Position numbers and translations under genes: made by a program
Notes under the pieces: generated by a model
Database searches by the model: none
Told to the model about the DNA's origin: nothing
The model's input: the letters and a program-made list of their open reading frames with translations, nothing else
Shown here: positions 1-5,244 of the stretch, one piece after another
How positions within the stretch are numbered: the first letter of the stretch is position 1
How the letters are laid out: each line of letters starts with the position of its first letter
NCBI GenBank assembly: GCA_003694175.1
Contig: RFKV01000095.1
Location: 1 to 6,281, forward strand
DNA: 6,281 nt
Direction: 5' to 3'
DNA from: Candidatus Dojkabacteria bacterium
GTDB lineage: Bacteria > Patescibacteriota > Dojkabacteria > J137

Positions 1-2
1 GC

Positions 3-50
3 TCTGTGATGAATGCTCCAGCTAAACAAATTTACAAAAAGGAACTTTAG
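3..50 (+). CDS. Possible C-terminal end of a convergent plus-strand gene (partial)
   Basis: The plus-strand frame entering at base 3 stays open for 15 codons to TAG at 48-50, encoding SVMNAPAKQIYKKEL. The composition is protein-like and the position, 45 bases past the stop of the pseudokinase-AAA gene, fits a convergent neighbour. The evidence is very short, and a minus-strand frame is open over the same bases without a start, so it may be chance. No family can be named. Confidence 0.22.
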   Translation, partial: SVMNAPAKQIYKKEL

Positions 51-95
51 AAAGTAAATAACATAGTTGCTAATTTTGCATTACTGTAACTATAT

Positions 96-1892
96 TCATT
101 CTTCGCGTGAGATTTTAGGACGGAAACCCAGTACACGTTTATTCTCAGTTTGTAAATTTTGTCTTTCTTTATCCCACTTGAGTTTTAGATCTTCATACTT
201 TCTGATTTCACTGACTGGTACAGAAGGTTTAGTATTACTAATCACCTTGCGGAAGATTTCCATTGATATCCTGGTTCTGTTTCTTAAAGCGTAGCGAGAG
301 GCTTCATCAATTAAAAACTTTATATCACTTGATACGTAGTTCTCTGTTAATGAAGCTAGCTCTTCAAAATCTATACTGAGGTCTATCGGCCTGTCTTTTA
401 AATAAAGCTTAAACATGGCTTCACGAGCTTTTTTGTCAGGTGGCGGTATATATATAAGCTTATCTAGACGACCGGTCCTTAAAATTGCAGGATCAATTTT
501 GTCAGGACGATTTGTTGCGCCAATGACAAAAATGCCTCTCTCCCCACAATTTGCTACTTGAGCTAACATCTCGTTTACAGCAGCAGCATGCATATGATGT
601 ATATCCCCTTCTCTAGAGGGTACAATTGCGTCTAATTCATCTATAAAGATTATCGTTGGAGCTTCCTCCCCTGCTTTTTTGAAAACTCTTGCTATATTTT
701 CTTGGGTCTCATTAATATACTTGCTCTGCAAATCTGATGGTCTTATCATAAGAAAATTATAACCAACCTCTTCAGCAAACTTCTGAGCAATAAAAGTTTT
801 TCCACAACCTGGAGGACCATAAAATAGCATTCCATTTAACATTGAAACACCATATTCCTTATATAACTCTGGATCATTTAAAAAATCAATTATGTCTTCC
901 TTAAGTTGCTGCTTAAGACTTTCCATTCCTGCAACCTCATCAAATCCGGTTCCTGGTTTTTTAATCTTTTGCTTTTTCGTTCTTGTAAAGGCCTCTTGCG
1001 GGTCTACGAATTCCAAAGGAACTTCACGCTTAAGGGCTTTTGATAATTCATCTGCTGTTTGAAAACGGTCTTCAATCTCAACTGATAAAGCTTTCACTAA
1101 CACACTCATGATTTGTTCATCAATTAACTCATCGTCATCAACAAAAGCAAATCTTAGAGGTCTGCCTCTCTCTAATTCCAGTAACTCTTTTTGCTTGTTA
1201 ATTGGTTGGTTTAGAATGTTTTCTCTAAAGAATGGAGGAATACCAAAAAGCAAATGATACAAAACAGCAGCAACTGAGAATAGATCACTTTGCGGAATAA
1301 AAATTCCATTTAGTAATTCGGGCGCAGTATGGAACAATGATAAATGCTTGATTGAAATACTTTTTCCGCTTTGATAGATAGTTCTCGCAAGTTCAAAACC
1401 TGTTAAGACAGGTTTCTCCCTTCCTGAAGAGTAGTCTAGTTTTATCGTATCAAGGTTTATTCTGTTATGAACGATAGGATTAGGTCTATTATGTAAGTAC
1501 TCAACTGCCTCAAGTAACTCGATGATGATTGGAACCACAGCGTAATGTGAGAGCTTTCCCTCTCTTTTCAATCTTTCTGTAAAAGTCTCGCCGCTTATAA
1601 ACTCGTAGACTAAAAATGCAAACTTCATTTTATCAATGACGATCTCTCCTTCATCCAGCAATTTCTGAATGTTTTTGTGATCAACCTGCTTTAGTAAATC
1701 AATGTGCAATAGCTTACCATTTTCATCAAAGTAGGATGAAGGAAGTGAGGCAAGATTGATCAGATCGACTTCTACGATCTTACCTGAGGAATCCCTAGCA
1801 CGATAACATTGAACAAAGGAGCAATGTCCGATCGGAAACTGGATCTCAAACCGCTCAGCAATTTTGTATCCTTTTCTTAGGGTATCTATCAT
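96..1892 (-). CDS. Pseudokinase fused to a Cdc48-like AAA+ ATPase, 598 aa
   Basis: Residues about 9-290 have a Ser/Thr-kinase fold: IGHCSFVQCYRARD at the glycine loop, YEFISGETFTERL hinge, TAPELL (189-194) for APE, QSDLFSVAAVLYHLLFGIPPF, and the late Arg in EDRFQTADEL. Catalytic residues are replaced: VAIK Lys is Asp43, HRD is His-Asn-Arg (142-144), the Mg-binding Asn is Thr149 and DFG is Gly-Phe-Glu (165-167), so phosphotransfer is unlikely. After a basic linker (303-314) a classical AAA domain begins at FDEVAGMESLKQQL: Walker A GPPGCGKT (359-366), aromatic pore residue Tyr392 in QSKYINET, Walker B IIFIDELD (414-421), sensor-1 IGATN, and arginine fingers in LRTGR (471-475), all intact. The end, KPSVPVSEIRKYEDLKLKW, resembles the Cdc48 D2 tail. 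No HExxH, so it is not FtsH. Probably a hexameric remodelling motor with a docking or sensing head; the Hsp70 next door is a likely partner. No Shine-Dalgarno; an in-frame stop upstream and no alternative start codon between support this ATG. Confidence 0.93.
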   Translation of the reverse strand: MIDTLRKGYKIAERFEIQFPIGHCSFVQCYRARDSSGKIVEVDLINLASLPSSYFDENGKLLHIDLLKQVDHKNIQKLLDEGEIVIDKMKFAFLVYEFISGETFTERLKREGKLSHYAVVPIIIELLEAVEYLHNRPNPIVHNRINLDTIKLDYSSGREKPVLTGFELARTIYQSGKSISIKHLSLFHTAPELLNGIFIPQSDLFSVAAVLYHLLFGIPPFFRENILNQPINKQKELLELERGRPLRFAFVDDDELIDEQIMSVLVKALSVEIEDRFQTADELSKALKREVPLEFVDPQEAFTRTKKQKIKKPGTGFDEVAGMESLKQQLKEDIIDFLNDPELYKEYGVSMLNGMLFYGPPGCGKTFIAQKFAEEVGYNFLMIRPSDLQSKYINETQENIARVFKKAGEEAPTIIFIDELDAIVPSREGDIHHMHAAAVNEMLAQVANCGERGIFVIGATNRPDKIDPAILRTGRLDKLIYIPPPDKKAREAMFKLYLKDRPIDLSIDFEELASLTENYVSSDIKFLIDEASRYALRNRTRISMEIFRKVISNTKPSVPVSEIRKYEDLKLKWDKERQNLQTENKRVLGFRPKISREE

Positions 1893-1911
1893 AATTAAAT
1901 TGCCAACCCTG

Positions 1912-1939
1912 ATTATATCACTGAATTCATATAACCCAA
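1912..1939 (-). promoter_or_regulatory. Candidate promoter of the pseudokinase-AAA gene
   Basis: On the minus strand TTGGGT (1939-1934) is followed after 16 bases by a perfect TATAAT (1917-1912). The ATG at 1892 lies 19 bases beyond, so the transcript would be nearly leaderless, which fits the absence of a Shine-Dalgarno sequence. The pattern is of the sigma-70 type; the TAnnTTTG type described for Bacteroidota was not seen. If real, this gene has its own promoter and is not only read through from hsp70. Confidence 0.3.
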
Positions 1940-1977
1940 TGTACGATAAACTTTCGGATATTGATCATTGCGACGGT

Positions 1978-1988
1978 GTTACTGTAAC
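1978..1988. promoter_or_regulatory. Short palindrome, candidate operator upstream of pseudokinase-AAA gene
   Basis: GTTACTGTAAC is a perfect 5-1-5 palindrome about 86 bases before the ATG at 1892. The half site CTGTAAC recurs at 84-90 and its complement GTTACAG at 5213-5219, just before the 60-codon ORF. A 7-base word recurring in an AT-rich window is weak evidence, so this is only a candidate binding site. Confidence 0.18.
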
Positions 1989-2350
1989 TCACATTATTTA
2001 AATCACATTACTTAAAGTAGGAAATAGGATTTATTGATTAACCTCATGGCTTCTCAGAGGTCTTTCTTCAACAGATGAACAGAGGCCTTTGATAATATAA
2101 ACCCTACCGTTTGCTAATATCTGACTGTGATAGTCTACTCATGGCCGTACATGTAAGTGAGCAAACTATCGTGACTGCGAGACGAGATATTTGAATAAAG
2201 ATTCGTTCAGGTCATTTTGCTTCCATTCATTCTTTCTATACTATTCATGCAAATCAATCTACAAAGGCTTACTCGATTTCATGGTTTCATCTATTTCTTA
2301 AAATCACACTAACTGGAGCTTTTTGAGTAATCAATTAATTATTTAGATCA

Positions 2351-4927
2351 TCAGTTTATCAGCAAACTATCATCAGGTGGAAACATGGAATTTTTGGTGT
2401 TTGGTAATAATTTAAACAGTTCAACTAATACACCCCTTAATCTTTGCTTATTTGGATTAGTTATTGCCATTTGTAATCCCTGACTTATCAGTATTTTAGC
2501 TTTATTTCTGTCGCTCCACTCATGAGTGTCAAATTTTTCATTAAGTTGTTGCAGGATCATGATCTCCATTTGAACTCCTAGGGCTTGATCGACAATAGCT
2601 AGTGTAAGACTCTGCATTAAATCAATCATCTCTCTTGCAGTTTTCACGTCCTTATCTTTAATCACTTGTATGGTTTGGTCTTTGAATTGCAAAATATTTT
2701 CTTCGATTCTTTTCTTATTTAAATCATCTAATTCACCTTTAAGTTCTTTAAACGCCTTCTCCAAGTCATAGAAGGCCTTTTTTAATTCCTCCTCTGTTTT
2801 TGGCCACTCGACTGAGTCTTGAATTTCATCTAGCTTACGCAAACATCTTCGAAGACTTTCTAATACCTGTTTTTTGCGATCGTAATCGCTCCGTCCCTGT
2901 CTCAGAAGCTTTTCAAGCTCAGATAAGTCATCGGACAGCTTATTAAGTAAATCTTTATCAATGGCATCACTTTCTTGTCTCATCAAATTTAACATTTGTT
3001 TGGCTTTTGATAACTCATTTTCAAGCCAATTTGCATCAATTTCCTTTTGAGTGGAATTAATGGGCACTTCAACGTCCTGAGTAAAATTCAAATAAGGGAA
3101 AAATGCAGAAAGCGTTATACGTTCAGACTTGTCTACTTTCACAATCAGATCAACATCGCTATTTTCAGGTAGGAAGGAAGGTAAATCTTCTCCTGTGATT
3201 ATAACATCATACACGTGTTCATTATAAATGGCTCTGGACCCTTCAGAGCCGTGATCACCCTGATAAATAGGAATCTTAATGAAATCGGATTTTGATCCAG
3301 GATTAATTTGCTTCTGTGTCTTTAAGCCATTTATAGTTCCAGTAGCAGGTAGAGTCTGGTTTTTTTCGAGCCCTCTTATCGGACGAAAAATAACTTTTCC
3401 ACTAGACTTACTCTTTACCTCAATTCCAATATGATAAGGCAATGTTGCACTACCAACTTTTGAACCTTGAATTATCGTGAATTCATTCGGTTCGCTAGGT
3501 ATTAAGTTACCGAGCTCATCATAAACAAAAACGTTGAAAGCATTAGCTTTTCCCTCGTTTAACTTTACTTCTACTATTTCACCTTGTTCACTTATTGTAA
3601 TTTTGCCACTAGACCATGCTTTATCAGTCCTTACCACTTCCAAAAAACATTTGTTTGGTATAGGATCTTCAGCGTCATTCTTAAGTATTTTTACGGTTAC
3701 AAATTCTGTGTTTTCGACGGTCGTAGGTTCATAACCTAATTTGAGCTGAATTTTAGTTTTATCACGGGATTTTTCAATTATCTCTTCTGAAATATCCACA
3801 GTCGAGGCGTAAAGAGCAGCTCCCCTGGCGACAACAGTCATTGGGTCACAACTAACATCAACTTTTTCGGTTATTTGTTCTTTTAACATTTTCCTTAAAA
3901 TCGGTGAGTAGGTGGGCCCACCTACTAAGATTAAAGATCCTAAATCCTTTCCGCTTAGATGATTCCTTTTGAGCAGATCTTTACAAATATCTATGGCTTT
4001 TTGGAAGATAGGTCTAACCACTTTTTCTAAGTCAGCCCGAGAGATGGTTATGTCTAATTCAAATTCATTACCCTCATCGTCAGTCCCTGGTATATCCCCT
4101 AGATCAGATAAAATATTGTAAGTTTCTTTAAAGGATAACTGAATTTTTGCTTCCTCTGCATAATATTTCATTGCTTCGCGCAAAATTTCTCGTTTAGAAT
4201 CATTACTTATAATACTATTGATTGAAAAATTTCTTTGTAGATAGGGAATGATGATCTCGTCTACTATTGAATAGTCAATGTTTTTTCCTCCTAAATAGTT
4301 GTCTCCTTCAGTGTCAATAACTCTCATAATGCCATCTTCAACCTTTATCAGGGCAGCATCAAATGTCCCTCCCCCAAAGTCAAACACTAACCAGTAACCG
4401 TGCTTAATGGTTGCATCTAATCCATAGGCCATTGATGCAGCAATCGGTTCCTGCAGTAACTCACAGTGTTCAAAGCCAGCTAGTTTAGCTGCTCTTAAAG
4501 TAGCATCTTTTTGATTTATCGTAAATTTTGCCGGAACTGTTATAACAATTGACTTAATTTCTTCATCGATAATGAATGACTTCAATTTTTTTAAGACCTC
4601 AGCCGAAAGCTCTTCCGAGGTATAAGCTCTATTCATGTTAGAACTATGGTAAGTTTTGTCGGATCCCATCGTACGTTTGAATTCGATAAAAGTATTTGAG
4701 CTTTCTTTTCTGAAGTCTTTCATTGCTCTTAACTTATCTTGCTTCAGCGCGTTAACTGCTGCATCACCCACTAAAATTAATTGTTTTTTATTGAAACTGA
4801 TGCAAGATGGCATTGTGTCTTTCAAAGTATCCGTTTTTTTGATAATCGGTTCACCATTTTCCATTCTTGCGATAGCTGAATTGGTTGTTCCTAAATCAAT
4901 TCCATAGTCAATTTTTGTTCTTCTCAT
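2351..4927 (-). CDS. Divergent Hsp70 family chaperone (DnaK-like), 858 aa, with inserted domain
   Basis: ATP-driven cytosolic chaperone. The N-terminal ATPase domain (about 5-380) keeps the actin-fold motifs: phosphate-1 YGIDLGTTNSAIA (8-20), the lysine of FIEFKRTMG (84) matching the catalytic Lys70 of DnaK, VPAKFTINQKDATLRAAKLA, LLQEPIAASMAYG, phosphate-2 LVFDFGGGTFDAAL (180-193) and adenosine motif LILVGGPTYSPILRKML (332-348). It should hydrolyse ATP. Normally the VLLLDVTPLSLG linker follows at once; here about 110 beta-rich residues (385-490) intervene before ATLPYHIGIEV (494-504), which resembles the linker/start of the substrate-binding sheet, with KNQTLPATG matching the DnaK KNTTIPT motif and SERITLSAFF the following strand. 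From about 630 the protein is helical with heptads, ending in a domain containing THEWSDRNKAKILISQG and RGVLVELFKLLP. DnaK is about 640 residues, so this one is longer. It probably uses the upstream GrpE-like protein. It is not the housekeeping dnaK. Confidence 0.95.
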   Translation of the reverse strand: MRRTKIDYGIDLGTTNSAIARMENGEPIIKKTDTLKDTMPSCISFNKKQLILVGDAAVNALKQDKLRAMKDFRKESSNTFIEFKRTMGSDKTYHSSNMNRAYTSEELSAEVLKKLKSFIIDEEIKSIVITVPAKFTINQKDATLRAAKLAGFEHCELLQEPIAASMAYGLDATIKHGYWLVFDFGGGTFDAALIKVEDGIMRVIDTEGDNYLGGKNIDYSIVDEIIIPYLQRNFSINSIISNDSKREILREAMKYYAEEAKIQLSFKETYNILSDLGDIPGTDDEGNEFELDITISRADLEKVVRPIFQKAIDICKDLLKRNHLSGKDLGSLILVGGPTYSPILRKMLKEQITEKVDVSCDPMTVVARGAALYASTVDISEEIIEKSRDKTKIQLKLGYEPTTVENTEFVTVKILKNDAEDPIPNKCFLEVVRTDKAWSSGKITISEQGEIVEVKLNEGKANAFNVFVYDELGNLIPSEPNEFTIIQGSKVGSATLPYHIGIEVKSKSSGKVIFRPIRGLEKNQTLPATGTINGLKTQKQINPGSKSDFIKIPIYQGDHGSEGSRAIYNEHVYDVIITGEDLPSFLPENSDVDLIVKVDKSERITLSAFFPYLNFTQDVEVPINSTQKEIDANWLENELSKAKQMLNLMRQESDAIDKDLLNKLSDDLSELEKLLRQGRSDYDRKKQVLESLRRCLRKLDEIQDSVEWPKTEEELKKAFYDLEKAFKELKGELDDLNKKRIEENILQFKDQTIQVIKDKDVKTAREMIDLMQSLTLAIVDQALGVQMEIMILQQLNEKFDTHEWSDRNKAKILISQGLQMAITNPNKQRLRGVLVELFKLLPNTKNSMFPPDDSLLIN

Positions 4928-4977
4928 ATCTTCCCTCCTATATTATTCAGAAACCAAAACCTCCATATTAATCTCAT
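4924..4977 (-). CDS. Possible 17-aa leader peptide coupled to hsp70
   Basis: ATG at 4977 is preceded by AGGAG (4989-4985) at a good 7-base spacing. It opens a 17-codon frame, MRLIWRFWFLNNIGGKI, whose TGA overlaps the hsp70 ATG as ATGA. The signals for initiation and coupling are good, but the frame competes with the 42-codon frame ending at 4943, and its peptide is unusual (three aromatics and two Trp in ten residues). It may be a translated leader that raises hsp70 translation, or a coincidence in a purine-rich region. Confidence 0.2.
   Translation of the reverse strand: MRLIWRFWFLNNIGGKI
4933..4939 (-). promoter_or_regulatory. Strong Shine-Dalgarno sequence of the hsp70 gene
   Basis: AGGAGGG lies 5 bases upstream of the ATG at 4927, so it decides that start. 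It is the best ribosome-binding site in the window; the 60-codon ORF and the pseudokinase-AAA gene have none. This suggests the Hsp70 is the most strongly translated member of the set. Confidence 0.75.
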
Positions 4978-5071
4978 TTATTTTCTCCTGTGTAAATGTT
5001 CTCGTGCAAAAACCTCCTCTAGCGTATTCAAGAATTCTCCAGACGATGTTCCCTACCTGGAAGAATATCAT
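4943..5071 (-). CDS. Short ORF (42 aa) overlapping the 60-aa gene and ending just before hsp70
   Basis: A frame too short for usual ORF cut-offs runs from ATG at 5071 (or GTG at 5086, after TAG at 5089-5087) to TAA at 4945-4943. It encodes MIFFQVGNIVWRILEYARGG followed by a tail ending EINMEVLVSE, which looks protein-like rather than random. Its stop sits directly before the hsp70 Shine-Dalgarno sequence, the typical place for the end of the preceding operon gene. The frame is +1 relative to the 60-codon ORF, so the pair could be a single gene of about 88 codons broken by an indel, programmed frameshifting, or two overlapping genes. No strong ribosome-binding site serves the ATG. Unknown family; moderate to low confidence. 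Confidence 0.35.
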   Translation of the reverse strand: MIFFQVGNIVWRILEYARGGFCTRTFTQEKINEINMEVLVSE

Positions 5072-5210
5072 TCCTAAATACGGCACCTAGTTTTATTTCT
5101 TTATCTGACTTTTTGTCCCTCCTAAATTTACTAGCGACTTGTCTTGTAGCATCTACAGGTTCAACAGCTTTTTTGAATCCATATCCTCTAGGGCTATTGT
5201 AATTAGTCAT
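5028..5210 (-). CDS. Small basic hypothetical protein (60 aa), possibly the 5' part of a frameshifted gene
   Basis: I do not recognise this protein. It is hydrophilic and basic, starting MTNYNSPRGYGFKKAVEPVD and containing KFRRDKKSDKEIK; there is no membrane segment, no HPD J-domain motif and no cysteine. It begins 34 bases after the GrpE-like gene, on the same strand, with an in-frame TAA two codons upstream of the ATG, so no earlier start is possible. No good Shine-Dalgarno sequence precedes it. Its stop at 5028 lies about 100 bases before the hsp70 start, and other frames are open and protein-like across that gap. The visible gene may therefore be a truncated front half, or one of two overlapping small genes. 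Position inside the chaperone operon suggests a small accessory factor; nothing in the sequence shows what it does. Confidence 0.5.
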   Translation of the reverse strand: MTNYNSPRGYGFKKAVEPVDATRQVASKFRRDKKSDKEIKLGAVFRNDILPGREHRLENS

Positions 5211-5244
5211 GTGTTACAGTCGTCTAAAGATGCTAGAAATTTAA

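Larger units (their letters stand above)
1893..2350. other. 458-base spacer between hsp70 and the pseudokinase-AAA gene; no convincing gene
   Basis: Much longer than any other gap in this otherwise tight cluster. I see no tRNA, no insertion sequence ends and no clear terminator after hsp70. It contains a candidate promoter near 1912-1939, a GTTACTGTAAC palindrome (1978-1988) and two near-identical 11-mers, CAGAGGTCTTT (2055-2065) and CAGAGGCCTTT (2080-2090). On the minus strand one frame has two protein-like stretches, 2240-2166 (contains KNEWKQNDLNESLFKYLVSQ) and 2138-2031 (contains LANGRVYIIKGLCSSVEERP), separated by stops and without start codons. On the plus strand 2141-2194 could encode MAVHVSEQTIVTARRDI. 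These could be relics of a decayed gene or chance. A regulatory or untranslated RNA role is equally open. Confidence 0.5.

Noticed and set aside
63..93. Inverted repeat ATAGTT/AACTAT after the pseudokinase-AAA gene as a terminator
   Set aside because: Only a 6-base AT-rich stem with a 19-base loop and no T run in the right place; too weak to call.
67..294. Plus-strand open frame over the 3' end of the pseudokinase-AAA gene
   Set aside because: It lies antisense to the well-supported AAA+ coding region and its translation has no domain or natural composition.
96..1060. FtsH identity for the AAA+ protein
   Set aside because: It has no HExxH zinc protease domain and no membrane helices, and its tail resembles Cdc48 D2 instead.
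2055..2090. Two near-identical 11-mers (CAGAGGTCTTT, CAGAGGCCTTT) as a repeat array or attachment site
   Set aside because: Only two copies with one mismatch and no further unit; not a CRISPR and no mobile element is near.
3534..3734. Plus-strand open frame inside the Hsp70 gene
   Set aside because: Antisense shadow of the Hsp70 inserted domain; no start signal and no recognisable product.
4656..4907. Plus-strand open frame opposite the Hsp70 N-terminus
   Set aside because: Antisense to the highly conserved ATPase motifs, whose codons create the open frame.
2351..4927. Housekeeping dnaK
   Set aside because: About 200 residues longer than DnaK, lacks the VLLLDVTPLSLG linker right after the ATPase domain, and is not next to dnaJ or a standard grpE.
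5007..5020. AGAGGAGG followed by TTG as an alternative gene start
   Set aside because: The spacing is only 3 bases, too short for initiation, and the frame that follows soon closes.
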